A DNA stretch of 64,000 bases from Macquaria australasica (GCA_005408345.1 SEMN01000452.1:310001-374000), one strand, 5' to 3'. Counted from the stretch's first letter, positions 24,642-37,492 are shown. The notes: generated from the letters alone by a model not told the origin. Translations and numbers: made by a program.

Positions 24642-27600
24642 CTGACGTGAAAGAAGAAAGTAGAAATCAACACGGTGAGTCTGTTTTACTAGATATTGTT
24701 CTAGATCATTTCTCTATTCTTCTCTTCTTGGCTTCACGCACATTTAAAGCACGAGAAGAATTTAGTAGAGATTTGAAATGCAGGATGCAATCTGCATCTG
24801 TAAAATGAAAAGATGACACTGATACAGGCGATAGCTCTCTCTCTCTGCAGGGTAATTTCACCCAAATGCACATTTTGCAGTGCCTTGACATTTCTATAGA
24901 ATACAGGTTAGTTGAAGTTGTTTTTTCCATTTATAAATCATTATTATATCCATCTGTATGCTGGAATCTGGTGAAACTGTGCTCGTCTTGTTGATCAGGT
25001 TTGTCGGGTCTCACCTGTCTGGTCTAATTTAATCTCTTTGGTAAATTATATATTTGGTTACCGTGTAGGTCAGTAACATTTTCACTGCAGACGAGTAATA
25101 ACAAGGTAAAACAACGTAATGACAGTGTGAACTTCATTGTCAAGTCAATTGTATTTGCTTTTACAATCTTTGCAACCTTCTATCCTCAGACCCTCAATTT
25201 CCCGAGCAGTTTCTAGTTAGTGTCGGTCAGAGATCGGCATGTTACGTTACCTATGGCCAGGTGAACAGAGACCAGTGCCTGGCCCAGAGTCAGAGCCCAG
25301 AGGTGCAGACAGTGCATAGACTTCACAGCCTTCACAGACAGCAGCACCTCCTTCACCGAGTTAAACTCTATTCCTTTAGGAGACCCTGAAAAACAACAGG
25401 CCACAGATTAATACTCAGTAGCTCCCATAATACGTCTGTGAATTTGTGCCTCGTACGCAAAGCACAGTCTGCTTCAGATAAAAATATAAAATGATACGGC
25501 TGCAGACAGGAGACGCTGACTTAATGTACACCAAAAATTGAATTAGCTAGCTAGGTTTGTAGCACCAAATAGCCCATTTTCATTGCTTATAACCTGTAAT
25601 ATATTTTATGTAACTGATCTACAAGTTCACATTCAAGTCAAGTCAGATTTCGCTAAATGCAAATTGCCACTGCTGCCAATAATGTGAACAAAGCCATGAC
25701 TGCAGTACGTATACAGTACGCATAAAAATTAAATAAAAGTAATTCTTCTTTATCCCATCGTGTTGCTCATTGACACCATAGGCCTGTTTCTGTCGTTACT
25801 AAACGTTTTAAAAGATGCCTCAGGCGCCACTTTTGCGAGGGTCATCTTGAGGAAGTTCAGTGACCTGCAAAGAGAATTTTAAAATGTCCCAGAAATCTCA
25901 TGACATCCCCAGGACGTGACCGTCTGTGCTCTTGTTCTTTGTTCTGCATAAACTTAAAAGCTGAAACAGCCAGCTGAGTTCACAACAGCACGGAGGTCTG
26001 TGCAGCAGGATCCTGGTGCTAGTCACTGTGGAGCATGTGTATGTAATTTGACATATGGCCTTAATTACATTAAAAGTATGTTTTAAATCTACTCATGAAT
26101 GCACTGAACATCATGTGATGGTGACCTCGTCAGATCAGGTCAAAACTTGACAGCTTGGTCTCGGCTGCAGGCGAGGAAAACAACTCTGTGCTGGTCATAA
26201 ATACCCCTTCAGCTCATGAGCCATCGTAAAGGAATAGTCCAACATTTTGGGTAATGTGTACGAGAGTTAGATGAGAAGATCGATGCCACTCTCATGTGTG
26301 TAGCTTATCTTAGTATAAAGACTGGAAACAGCTAGTCTGGCTCTATCCAAAGTTTTAAAAAAAATCACCTACCAGCACCTCTAAAGCTCACTAACTAACA
26401 TGTTATATCTTGTTTGTTTCCTTACAAATAATTAGTGGCTTTTCAAGGGGGTTACGTGCTGGACTATTTCTTCGCTGGGCACAGGGACTTCCTGGAGTCC
26501 AGTTATTGCTGTAAGGCTCTGGGGGACTGGTAGGTGGATTTTGTTACCTTTGGACAGGCTAATTGCTTCACCTTGTTTCCAGTCTTTAATCTTTAATCCA
26601 GATCTTAATCTCTAACCATCGTCAAGAAAGAGAATTTGTTTATTTCCCAAATGTCTAACTCTTCTTTTAAGAACAGAGCTGCAGCCAGCGGCGTTTAGGT
26701 TAACTTACCATAAAAACCTAGTCTGGCTCTTTTCAAAGTTTTAATTTCTGTTTACAGATTAAACCAACGAGACACAACATGTTAATTAGTGATCTTTAGA
26801 GATGTTGGTAGGTTAGCTGTTTCCACCTATTTCCAGCCTTTATGCTAAGCTAAGCTAATCCCCTCCTGGCTTCAACCTCATGTAAGTTAATACCTGTTTG
26901 ACTTATAAGAATTAATTAAATTTTTCTGCTAATTTCTTGAGAGGGGAGATGTTGAGAGATTACATGAATTCATTTTTTTCCCAAGTGAGTAAGTAGTTCT
27001 GTTGTGGTGGTGAAATGGTAGATATGAACTTTCACATTTTGAAATTTTAATCTTTTTTGCCAAAACTTTTATCCCTGTCAGTATTAGCAGAATCACATTT
27101 TCACAACATTTTCACCATTCTCCTTTCCCAATTTAAACATTTTTTAAGTATAAGATTAAAAAAGAAATTTATTTCACCCAAATATAATATTAATCTCCAC
27201 GTTCAGTACCTTCCATGAGTATCCTGAAGACATCTTTGAGGATGGTGATGGTGGTGCAGAGGACAAAGACGGAGAACAGGAACGTACAGATGGGATCTGC
27301 AACTTTATACTCGGGCTGAAAGAGAGACGAGAGGTTATGGAGACTTTAAAGAGTGAGCAGAGGCACATCAGATGGCACAGTCATAAGCCATGAAAGTGCT
27401 CGGGGCAAAAGAAAAGGGAACATCTTGCATGATGACGGAAATGTTTTACCCTTTCATCCATAATAAACAAGAATAAATCAAAGCATTCATGCTTAATCTC
27501 CCACTTCTGTACACATTAAAAAATTAAAATAATACCTTTAAATGACACTAGAGATGACCATGATGCTTTTTGAATAACTTATTACAGTATTTTAAGATGC

Positions 27601-30600
27601 ATTATACAGAGAATATTCAATAAAAATGCAAAGAAATTAATATTTTGATGCTGAAAATTTAAAAATGAATTCAATGTCTTCCCATGAATTTTACAGAAAA
27701 GCTCCCACAACAGTATTTAGACCATAAACTAGTGAAAATTCTGGATTATAATTCTTTCTAGACTTTTAATTCAAGTCAAACTGCATCGTATAGGATGACT
27801 GGATCATATTAGATTTTTATTAAAGCGCCAACATCATCAAACTGACATTTCAGTCTCACCCTAACATGAATGTGATCTATATCTGACCCGAAAGTAGATG
27901 ATGGTCGCTGCCACCATGACACCGACACTCTGCAGCAGGTCTCCGACCACGTGGATGAAGGCGGCCCGGACGCTGGCGTTGCCGTGGCCACTGAGGAGCG
28001 AGTGGGAGTGACCGTGAGCGACGGGACTCTGGCCGTCCTCGTTTATCTGGTGATAACCGCTGCCGTGGGCGTGGAAGGTGGTCGAGTGATGGAGGATGTA
28101 GGCCATGCTGCAGAAAGAAAGAGGTGCTTTAATTGTTGTTGTGTATTTTAACTGAAATTGTACAGTGAAAAGTATAACGTGGAGGTCAAACTTTGCATTG
28201 TAATGTCATCCACAAACCAAAAATCCAAAAATCTTGCAAAGTACAGTTTACTCTATTGTCCTGATGTTATTTTTTCAAATATGTTAGATTGTGTAAATAT
28301 ATAGTTTTAGCAGAATAACAATTCCCCTTAAAAGTACTCGATCTTTTAGGTGGAAGAAACACATTGCTGCCTGTACAGAATCATTTATCTTCACTTTCAT
28401 ACATCTGAGTTGTTGTGTGTGCAGATTTAACCATTCTAATGGTGCTGACCTGAAATTGTTACAGCATGATGTGACAAGGAAGAAGATTCTGTTGCATGCA
28501 GACATTTGTGCGTGTTGTTTTAATATGTAGTTGTACAGCTGAATGCCGTTCTGCACCGTTCTGGTTTGTGGATGGAGGCCTGGATGTCTGATTAAGCTAC
28601 TTGTCGAACCACCTACATTTGTGTTTATAGACTTTGCACTCAGTTTTGCTACTCACTCTAGAAACATTTTGATATTAACCTGCCACTTTAGCATGAAAAA
28701 ATATTGAAAAAAATGCTGCCATTGAGTTTAAAAGTTGATCCACTTCTATGACCTCAACAGCATTGCAAGGTCGGACTTGGCTACGTGGAGACGTTAATGA
28801 GGTTTGAAGAAGGCATCTTTGTTTGTACATCTTCAGTATGTGAACACACAAGCTCACAACACAGACACTTGAGCTTATACATAACAAAAATCCCAGACTT
28901 CCGCAGGATATTTGCAAGAATTCCCAGCGAAATATCAAGTATTCCTTACTGAATTTCCAAGAAATGTTTACCTGTTGAAGCTGAGGTGAATTTTTAGTTG
29001 TATCATGAAGTGTGCAGCTTTAAATAAAAGTTTTGTCTTTTATTATAGCGACATAATGTACTATATTAACACCCATTATGCTGAGAACCACTCACATTAT
29101 ATTGACGATGACTGCACACCCGGAGGTGACTAACATTACGTGGCCCTCAATCTCATAGTCGTTGCGTACAATCCTCTCGATGGCTAAATAGACCAGAGCC
29201 CCCGTGACTATCCAGATGGAAATGACTGAGATGAAGGCCCCGAGGATCTCTGCGGAGGGAAGAGAAGAGAGGCAGGAATCTTAATCACTTTTACACAAGA
29301 GAATACAGTTCATCACACTACAGCACACTTTAGTAGGACGGGAAGCTAAACAACAGAGCACATCCCTCAGAGGCAGAGCGTCAACATCAAACTGGGCTCA
29401 CAATACAGACCCAGACATTAGACACCTGTAGCATAGGTGTAATGTCGTGTTAACCCTCACACTCACAGCTTTGAATGCAGCTTTATAGCAGCTTATTGTT
29501 ATGAGTGACTTATCACTGTACATATACTTCAGAAATGCAATAAGTTGACAAATCTTGCTACAAGTGCCGAGTGCCTTGAGCTCTGAAACGCTATAAACTC
29601 CAGAGTTCAGTAGAGTAATGCCAGTCAGATTGTTTTTCTGGAGAACGACAACTTTCTCTTTGTAAATGAGACAGGAAGAAATCACATTAACATCTTGAAA
29701 TGGTCTGTGCCCAGGTCAAATTCTCTTTTAGGTTCATAAAGAGACATTTGTACGGTGACGCACTGAAACTTAAGAAAACACATGCAAATAGACAAAAACA
29801 CAAGCAAATTAAGAAAACATCTTCACCAACACGTGCGCAGCATTTAGAAAATAAATGCTGCAAAGTGAGAAAACACAACCAAATATAGAAATTCAGAAAT
29901 AAATTTGACAACGCATGAAATGCTGAGCATGTGTCGTCAAATTGGTGAAGATGTTTTTTTTAATTTGCTTGTGTTTTGTCTATTTTCATGTGTTTTCTTA
30001 AGTTACAGTGCTTTGCAAACTGCGCTTATAAAACTCATTGCCTGAAGGTTTATGTGATAACTCCATGCTGAAAAGAACAGGTTCAAGATTTTAACCAAGG
30101 ACTGTTTCCACCACCCTTCTGTTATTCCGTGATTCTTACATTGATATATCAATAAATAAATGTACTAAATTGTTCATCCAATTATCCATCCATCCACTCA
30201 GAGGTTATCGGATCTCTCGTCCTCACCTGATCTGTGCCAGCCAAAGTTCATGGTTTTGGTGGGCGGTCTGGAGGAGATCCACAGGGAGAACAGGCTCACC
30301 ATCATGCTGCCAAAATCTGTCAGGAGGTGGGCTGCATCCGTCATGATGGCCAGGCTGTGGGCCAGGTAGCCTCCTGGAGGAAACCCAGAAAATAACCGAT
30401 TGTGAGGAATATCACAGCCTTGCAAATCATTCTGACCAATCCTGAGCCTTGCTTTACATCTGTGAACTAACTAACTGAACAGCTGTTGCACTTTTAGCTG
30501 AATCTTTGCATGAGAGGTAATAACGTTACTGTTAATAAAAGAAAACATTAAACTAGTGTTGCCCAGTTGCTTCCACAGTTTGTGTAAACCTCACCACAAT

Positions 30601-31773
30601 CTCAAGATGCACCCGAGAGCAAACACCTTTTTCAGTTCTGTGTTCATTTTATTAGTCAGCGATCTAATGAATATGCTTCATGACAAGAAAACTGACTTTA
30701 AAAACTTGCTGATGAGGAGTGTGTCACCAACTGTGAAAACACCCTCTGAGCAATAACACCCTCAACCTTTGAGTACATCTATCGTAGCCATTTAAAGTCT
30801 TATAAAGCCTGTAATTGAATGCAGCTACAAACCGTGGTATGTGTTAATAATCCTCTTTATTCATTTTTTTAACCAGAGTAATGCCTCGGGTAAAAGAGAC
30901 GTGATATTCTTTTATATCATCATAAACATCTGAGCAGTCACCCAATGAATGTGAGCCACTATTTTATACTACTGACCATAAAAAGATTGGAACTTTGTTC
31001 TTTGTAGTTTCTAAGTTTTGGAGAGAAATGTGCAGCGTTGCAGTTTTTCCATTATGATGATATCAACGTCTGTGAAAGGGGTCATTTTGTCTATAATGGC
31101 AGTGTGATATGAGAGTTTCCTCTGTTGTATGATATCTTTTAAAAACTATTTGTTATAGCAATGAATGCATAGATTTATTTTTGTGTGTCTGGACATTTAC
31201 ATGACTCATCCTTCATGGAGTCACTCAGATACATTAATCAATAATAAACCAAACATTCTGGCATGTAAACCCACCAGCATCTAACAGCACAATATATTGA
31301 CCTGAAATGTTGTTTGGCTTTTCAACATCTCGCTAAACCCACAATTTTAGTTTGTTTAATACCTCATTTATAAACTTGTATTACATTATGAAGAAAGACA
31401 AATTCATAGCACACATATATAGTAGTAGTATATAGTAGTGTCAAGTAGTTAAACATTATGTGAAGATAGATTTTGTACTAAAAAAGTGACCTGTCTATCA
31501 TTTAGAAAGAAATCCCAATGTCTGACCTTCTGTTCTCTTTCATTCCCGAAGTATGAGCTTCTAAACGTTTACCTATGACCTCGCCGATCATGAAGATGAG
31601 GCAGACGACTGAAGCGATGTAGAGTTTCTTCTTGGCCAGCAGCTTGTCCACGCTGTCCTCACACACCAGGGCTTTGGTGCTGTGGCAGTGGGCACCGACG
31701 GGTGGCTTCAGCTCGATGGCACCGGCCATGCCTCCATTCTTGAAAGGGAAGTCAGGATATTGCTCTTTGGAGC
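24496..31773 (-). CDS. slc30a2/slc30a3: Vesicular zinc transporter, ZnT2/ZnT3/ZnT8 group (SLC30 cation diffusion facilitator)
   Basis: The product moves zinc from the cytosol into vesicles in exchange for protons. Seven exons join in frame on the minus strand: 31573-31773, 30227-30373, 29096-29249, 27888-28107, 27210-27315, 25251-25385 and 24496-24641 (about 369 codons). An HCH motif precedes TM1 (LYIASVVCLIFMIGEVIG). TM2 carries the metal-site pair as MTDAAHLLTDF, and TM5 carries it as HVVGDLLQS. Between TM4 and TM5 is a histidine-rich cytosolic loop (FHAHG, AHGHSHS, SGHG). The cytosolic tail ends YSEDMSHCSHCQDPSD, very like the human ZnT2 end. By sequence it is closest to ZnT2. By neighbourhood (next to gtf3c2) it would be the SLC30A3 locus, so the symbol is left double. 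The start codon is in an upstream exon not identified with confidence. Confidence 0.92.
24642..25250 (-). other. Zinc transporter intron
   Basis: A 609-bp intron. Nothing recognised beyond a short CT-rich tract near 24837. Confidence 0.5.
25251..25385 (-). CDS. slc30a2/slc30a3: Zinc transporter exon, C-terminal domain
   Basis: The exon lies between ttgtttttcag and gtaacg on the minus strand. It encodes SPKGIEFNSVKEVLLSVKAV, then KSMHCLHLWALTLGQALVSV and HLAI, matching the ZnT LHIWALT core of the cytosolic ferredoxin-like domain. The phase fits both neighbours. Confidence 0.95.
25386..27209 (-). other. Zinc transporter intron, 1.8 kb
   Basis: No exon seen. The middle third (26229-26888) is a cluster of fish repeat copies, described separately. 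Confidence 0.55.
26229..26888. repeat. Fish repeat 'gttagatgagaagatcgatg', inverted copies
   Basis: The left part reads 'agagttagatgagaag', 'tataaagactggaaacagct' and 'cctaccagcacctctaaagc'. The right part (about 26700-26888) carries the same words in reverse, such as 'gcctttatgctaagctaagc'. The same family recurs at 35893-36145. The cluster therefore contains at least two copies in opposite orientation. Confidence 0.7.
27210..27315 (-). CDS. slc30a2/slc30a3: Zinc transporter exon, TM6 region
   Basis: The exon lies between gtctctctttcag and gtactgaac on the minus strand. It encodes PEYKVADPICTFLFSVFVLC, then TTITILKDVFRILMEG. The DPICT motif and LMEG end are signatures of the ZnT2/3/8 group; this covers transmembrane helix 6. 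Confidence 0.95.
27888..28107 (-). CDS. slc30a2/slc30a3: Zinc transporter exon, His-rich loop and TM5
   Basis: The exon has 73 full codons after tttctttctgcag. It starts MAYILHHSTTFHAHGSG, passes the histidine-rich loop (PVAHGHSHSLLSGHG), then reads NASVRAAFIHVVGDLLQSVG and ends at R. The His and Asp of HVVGD are the TM5 zinc ligands. The loop has eleven histidines (positions 6-42). Confidence 0.95.
28108..29095 (-). other. Zinc transporter intron, 1 kb
   Basis: AT-rich; no exon and no clear repeat recognised. Confidence 0.5.
29096..29249 (-). CDS. slc30a2/slc30a3: Zinc transporter exon, TM3-TM4
   Basis: The exon lies between cttccctccgcag and gtgagtgg on the minus strand. It encodes ILGAFISVISIWIVTGALVY, then LAIERIVRNDYEIEGHVMLV and TSGCAVIVNI. 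Human ZnT2 reads ILGALVSVLSIWVVTGVLVY here. This covers transmembrane helices 3 and 4. Confidence 0.95.
29250..30226 (-). other. Zinc transporter intron with a 250-bp palindrome
   Basis: Its only notable content is the long inverted repeat at 29761-30010, described separately. Confidence 0.55.
29761..30010. mobile_element. Palindromic (foldback/MITE-like) element
   Basis: Arms of 69 bp (29761-29829 and 29942-30010) are near-perfect reverse complements; for example 'aacatcttcaccaa' pairs with 'ttggtgaagatgtt'. Weaker complementarity continues inward, so almost the whole 250 bp folds on itself. No coding content. Confidence 0.75.
30227..30373 (-). CDS. slc30a2/slc30a3: Zinc transporter exon, TM2 with HxxxD zinc site
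   Basis: The exon lies between tttcctccag and gtgagg on the minus strand. It encodes GYLAHSLAIMTDAAHLLTDF, then GSMMVSLFSLWISSRPPTKT and MNFGWHRS. The His and second Asp of DAAHLLTD are the TM2 zinc ligands. FGWHRSE is a family signature. Confidence 0.96.
30374..31572 (-). other. Zinc transporter intron, 1.2 kb
   Basis: AT-rich; no exon and no repeat family recognised. Confidence 0.5.
31573..31773 (-). CDS. slc30a2/slc30a3: Zinc transporter exon, N-terminal cytosolic part and TM1
   Basis: The 3' end is gtcatag|gtaaac. The 5' end is taken at ctcctttccag, but a second acceptor, ccctgcag, lies 11 bases upstream (exon to 31784); both leave the same downstream frame. It encodes GSKEQYPDFPFKNGGMAGA, an IELKPP stretch, the HCH motif, then KKKLYIASVVCLIFMIGEVI (TM1). 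An in-frame ATG lies upstream at 31808-31810, but it would read through both acceptors and is less likely to be the real start. Confidence 0.88.
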
Positions 31774-32818
31774 CTGGAAAGGAGCTGCAGGGAGACGGGA
31801 GGTTTGTGTTCATGAAGACAGACACGGTCCATCCCTTCACCTTATACAGTTTTTAAGGCCCCTGCTGTATGTGTAGGATTTGAACATTTCTGTGTATGGT
31901 GACTCCTAGTGAGAGTATCAAAGAAGACAACATGGCTGACAACAATGTACGCCACTACTCAACCTTAGCTATAGACAGAGAATAAATGGGCTAAAAAACA
32001 CATAGACTACTCCACTTTTTCCAGGGATTGTGTTATTTTTTACAAACAAAACCTTACACCATCAGAACAATACGAAAGGTGTTAAAAAATTATACCCAGA
32101 GAGGGCTTTTATAGTGAAGTAAGTTTTCTTTTAGAGGCAGGTTGGACTAGTTACAGAAGTATAACTGCAAACTGTTTTGGAGTCACTCTTCAGTAAGTAA
32201 CAGGACTGAATGAAATCTGTTCACTGCAGGGTCTGTGGATTATCCCGAGTAATGGGACATTGTTGCTTGGAGGAAAAGCTCCCTGTAATTTTGGAGTAAC
32301 CTGTACTTACACTAGTCTGGTAGTCAGTCACATAGCTTGTTAGAACATCAGCATTTTAATAAAATTCATATAGTACATCAGAAGAAAGCAGAACAAACAA
32401 TGGTGGTCGTTCCTTCTGCTAATCACAGATTTAGTTTGAGGTGAATTTGGGTTTTTTTTAGTAGAAAAATGTGCAATGGTAGAATAAGGAGTTTGGAAAC
32501 TTTTGGGCATTGTTTGGCCAACATGACTGTTAATACATAGCGATATCCGTTTGAGCTACCTCATGTGAGACCACTCTCAACTTCTGGCCGGCTATATTGG
32601 CATTGACGTGTTTGTTCACCCTGTAACAGACTGGGGTCTACAGTGTATATTAGGCATTAGGTGAATTGATTTGTTTGGGTAAATGTTGCTGCAGAGTGCA
32701 GTATTGTTTGGAAGAGCTACAACAAGTGGATTACAGTTAGTGTTCACTAAAGTGGAAGAACGGTGAGACGGGTCAGCCAGTAAAGAACCAGGTGAAACCG
32801 TGAACGCTGACAGGGAGG

Positions 32819-32819
32819 T

Positions 32820-32874
<55 letters not shown>
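32819..32874 (+). repeat. (GT)n microsatellite
   Basis: About 56 bp of uninterrupted GT. Confidence 0.97.
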
Positions 32875-32879
<5 letters not shown>

Positions 32880-33385
32880 AACCTGTTACATTTTGCTTTT
32901 TATTCAGGAGATTTGCAGGTCAAAAAAACATCTAGACATCAAATACGTTTTTAGACGTCGATGTTACAGTAAACCGATGTTTTAACGTAATTTAATAGCT
33001 ATATTTTAGTGTCAAGCAGGCCCTAACTTTACATTAAAATAAAGTCATAGAAATGCTGCTGAAAGAACGGTGACCATCTGAATAACTTCCCCTTTTCAAC
33101 CAAAGTTTAGCCCAGTTTCACCCTAGATGGCTAGATGCTTTTTGACCTTGGTGCAATAAATAAGTGGACCCCGGAGCCCTGCAGTGTGCGACCTTTTGAC
33201 CTAAAACAGTTCAATGCTGTGTGTCTGGACATGAAATTAAAATCTCGTTAAGCAGGTCTAGTGTTTACCATGTAGTTTAGCATGCTAGCATTTGCTATTT
33301 AACACTAAACACAAATTGCAGCTGAAGCTTTACAATTTATTGGCAATCCTTCTAATAGTCGTCGAGAAATTTCACTCAAAACCAC

Positions 33386-33580
33386 AGATGTCGGCCTCGT
33401 GGTGGCGCTAGAGGAAAAGTCAGGGGATCACCAGGATCAGCAGGATACATCATCTGGAGACCATGAATGTCTGTAGAAGATTTCATGGTGATCCATCTTA
33501 CAGCTGTTGAGATATTTGAGTCTGGACTAAAGTGGTGCACCAACAGACAGATCCACATTGTCATCCATTGAGCCACTCAG
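33386..33580 (-). repeat. Interspersed fish repeat, 'gtggcgctaga' family, reverse copy
   Basis: It reads 'gtggtggcgctagaggaaaa', 'gtcaggggatcacca' and 'agaccatgaatgtctgtag'. This is the reverse complement of the motifs in the copies at 2990, 5757 and 36416. Confidence 0.65.
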
Positions 33581-33806
33581 ATTAAGGTCTTCCCAGTTAC
33601 AGTTACGATATTATTGATTGATTCTTCTGTAAAGTCTTAATCAAACGGCATCATATCTGACTATTGAGGGATGTTTCTAATGTTGCTACCTGGTTACAGT
33701 GACTGTTAAACTATTTAACGGTTTCACCTGGGAATTATCTGACATTACATACATCGAGCTGGATTTTCATCATGAGAACAAAACAAAACGCTGACTTCTC
33801 CTTTTT

Positions 33807-33809
<3 letters not shown>

Positions 33810-33842
<33 letters not shown>

Positions 33843-34012
33843 TGCTGTTCTTGCCATGTGCAGTGAGGGATAGCTGCAATGATGTGGGTAATGAGGTGGA
33901 AAAAAACTAATTTGGCCTCACTTGAGATAACCACACACACACACACACACACACTTTATGTCACACACTTCACATAGAGGATTGCCAGTGTTTCATGATT
34001 AGCCTTTATCAA

Positions 34013-34046
<34 letters not shown>

Positions 34047-34136
34047 CTTAAGGGATGTCCAAGCTGAAAAGAAGCAGCCGAGTGGAAAACAGACTCTGTT
34101 CAATTACACCACTGGGACATAAGAGAAAACACCCCC

Positions 34137-34181
<45 letters not shown>

Positions 34182-34353
34182 CCTCAAGGCAACGTTATGT
34201 TCAAATGTAGGCGTGTTGTTATTATGCAGCTAAAATAGTCTTTAGCACATCTGTACAAAATATAATCAACGAAGCACACACACACACACACACACACAGT
34301 AACAAAGACACACACACACACATACACACACACACAGTAACAAAGACACACAC
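33810..34353 (+). repeat. Cluster of six (AC)n arrays
   Basis: Separate AC runs begin near 33810, 33932, 34014, 34141, 34276 and 34309, split by unique sequence. One of the last spacers, 'acagtaacaaagacacacac', occurs twice. Confidence 0.9.
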
Positions 34354-35892
34354 ATTACATGACCAGAATATAGAGGCTTTACTGTGTTACAACAAATCAA
34401 TTAACCACATGATCAACGGAGAAGAACTGGCTGTTAGCTCAAATAGAACTCTCCCAGCTAGCATCTGTTCCATTAGCTTCGTTAGCTGTTTTTTAATCAT
34501 AAAGAGTTTCTTTCAATCGTTTTTCTTAAAAGCTAAAATATTCCTGAGGTTTTCTGTTAATTGTTTTAAGATAAATGAGTATCTACTGCAGTACTTTACA
34601 GTAAAACTGAATCACCTCATTATTTTAAACACCTTTGAAACCAACCAGTTAGATCTGCTTCTTGTTTGTTTGTGCTAATTACTAGATTTGATGCTTTTCT
34701 GCTATAAATGGCACTTTATTGGGAGTCTGACCACGTTTCTAAAGGAAAGCGACAACAGGTCTTTATTATATCACAGGTTAGTTGACTGACGTTATGGTTA
34801 AAGTACAGAGTCCCTCAAGTCTCAGAAGTGGATTTTTGTATTACCAAATCCATATGTTGATCTCATAAATTATTATGTTTTATCTTGTGCAAAAAATATT
34901 ACAGTATCTAATATCTTGTTGGCATGAGTTATTATCTCGTGTTTACCAGTTGAAAATTATATAAAATCTTTTGGGACTAAAGTGAATTTGTCGTGGTTTG
35001 AAGCCAACTGACAAATATCTGCAATATCCTCAAACATTCTTCATAACGTTTTACTTCTGAGTCCAAAAAGGTTCAGCAAAACACGCAATTTAAGGATTTT
35101 TACACTTTTCAGAGACTCATCTTCATGTTTGGTGCCTGTCATCAGGGAGTATCTCGTTTAAATACAACCAACAGTGAGTGCGAACTGCTGAATAAACCTC
35201 TTTGATGAGCACGACTCATATTTCATCTCCAATGCCTGACAAAGTAATAGGCGGTTTGAACATTTCTGCAGCAATCATCCTGAGACGTTACAATGTAGTT
35301 TGTATTAGCTGCTGCATTGAGTTCCTGGTCGGCAAAATGACAACACTGAGCTCATGTTGGGTCTCCTCAGTATCAGAGTTCATCAGTTAGTCAGTATCCC
35401 ACAGGGCAGGTGGACGGTGTTTGTTCACTGACACTCAGCGTCAGCAGTGCAGGGACCTGAGGGGATATTCAGCGATCTGTGAAATGATATGATATGAGGA
35501 GCATCGAGCATTTAATTACAGCCGCAGTCTACTATACGAGAGCAGCGTGCAATATCTTCTGTAATCAACACAACAGTGTCTGCAGCAAGAAAGTGTTGGT
35601 CCGGTTGCTTTAACAGACAAGACAGCGTGATGATGACAACGCTGATCGTCTTATCATTACTGTTGTTATTTTTGCATGTTTTTGTGGCCTGATAATCAGA
35701 CTGAATTGCCATTTTTGTTGCCCAAAGAATCAGCAGTGATTTGACGAACATTTCCATCCTGTCTACGTGATTGTCAGTTGACACCGTGTTCTCAGTCTTA
35801 AGAATAAGTTGATTTAAGAGTTGTTATTTCTGTAAGTCGACTTAAATCCTGTGTCTTTTTACGTCCTCTTGTGTTCCTTTTATATCTTCTCT

Positions 35893-36145
35893 TAGAGGAA
35901 ATACGCTTATTCGCTTTCTTGCTGAGAGTTAGATGAGAAGATCGATGCCACTCTCACATCTGTGCGGTAAATATGAAGCTACAGTCAGCAGCCAGTTAGC
36001 TTAGCTTAGCATAAAGACTGGAAACGGGGGGAAACAGCTAGCTAGAAACAGCTAAATGACAATTTGTGGTTTTCACGGTGACGCCAAGACTCCAGGAGGT
36101 CACTGTGCCCGGCCAAGAAACAGTCCAGGACATAACCCCCATAAA
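35893..36145 (+). repeat. Fish repeat 'gttagatgagaagatcgatg', second locus
   Basis: It begins 'ggaaatacgcttattcgc', continues 'gagttagatgagaagatcga' and 'gcataaagactggaaac', and ends near the 'catgtcactgggc' stretch. It shares its opening half with the cluster at 26229. Confidence 0.7.
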
Positions 36146-36415
36146 ACCACAACATGTCACTGGGCAGAGCCGGTTATGTGATTGGCTGTTAATATTGATC
36201 ACTTAGCTGCCTTCATCAATATCACCCATTCTCATTGCCATTTTTGTGGCAACTTTTCTGTTGCTGTATTTCTGGCTCTGGCACAGAAAGACGTTGTCCC
36301 CGTTTCTTAATCCCGCCCACAAAGCTCTGATTGGTTCGGTTGTTTTTCCGACCAAGACAACAGCCGTCAATGAGAACAACAGCAGATCAATTTGAATCGC
36401 TGAAAGAATCTCAAC

Positions 36416-36530
36416 AGCTATCGGATGGATTGGCATGAAATTGTGTACAGACATTCATGGTTCCCAGAGGACGAATCCTAATGACTTTCCATTTAGCGCC
36501 ATCGCCTGGTCAGTATTTAAGGTTGTCTAA
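36416..36530 (+). repeat. Interspersed fish repeat, 'tagcgccatcg' family, short copy
   Basis: It reads 'ggattggcatgaaattgtg', 'acattcatggttcccagagg', 'atttagcgccatcgcctgg', the same motif order as the copies at 3340 and 5850. Confidence 0.6.
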
Positions 36531-37492
36531 TACTTTTACTTTTTTCTGGAAAGCCTTCACTGAGGAAGCTAACATCATATGAATTATGACTTAGTATTAT
36601 AAATAGATAAATAGACCGTCATTATAACTACATTTACTTGTAAAAATCCTGAGGGACATTTAGTTACACTTATCTTTAGTGTATTAGGGTAGAAGTTATG
36701 AGCAGGCTGGTGACCAAAGTCCATGAAAAGTCTGGCTGGCTTCACTGGTTATCATCGGGGAATCTTCTGGAAGCAGCAGTGACAGACTCAGCATCTCCTG
36801 CCAGACTCCCATTAACCCTCAGCCAATTATGCTGCCTTCAAGTGCTGCCAGAAATATCACGATTATCAGTGAGTAAACGACCCAACAAATAGGCTTTGGT
36901 AAAAACAGCTGGGTGACATCATAAAGACAGAGTGTTAATGACTTTTACAGTATAAAGCCTACAATATACAACGTCATGTTTTCATGTAACTCTGGTTTTC
37001 TATTTTTGTAAAATCCAGATTTGGTGTTTTCTATTTTTCTGATTCATACGCTATCATTAAAGTGACAGCTTTATTTTACCCAACATTATTGAGAGTTGTA
37101 TTTTTATGTAACTGGTACAAAACGGCTGCCACATCTATCATTTCAGCTTTAATTGGAGGGTTAACTGTGGTTGTTTGGTTAGAATTGGTTAAAGTTTTTG
37201 GTCATGGTTTCAACTTTTTTACTGTCCTGGTTGAGTTCACGTGATTTGGCTCTTTTCTGTGTAATAAATCGAAACTTTTATTTTTGTACATTCATGAACT
37301 TCCCATGGGATCTGGTAGATTTGGTGTTTCCCCAAATAGAAGCAAATCCCCCCACATCAAAACACTAGAAGTCGTATTCATGGCCAGTGGCTACAGCATA
37401 CGGTTACTTTACAGACTGTCCTGGATTGAGGATGCTGGTCCTTAATCACAGGTGTTTTTAGTTATTATGGTGGATTAAACTGGAGCGGACAC

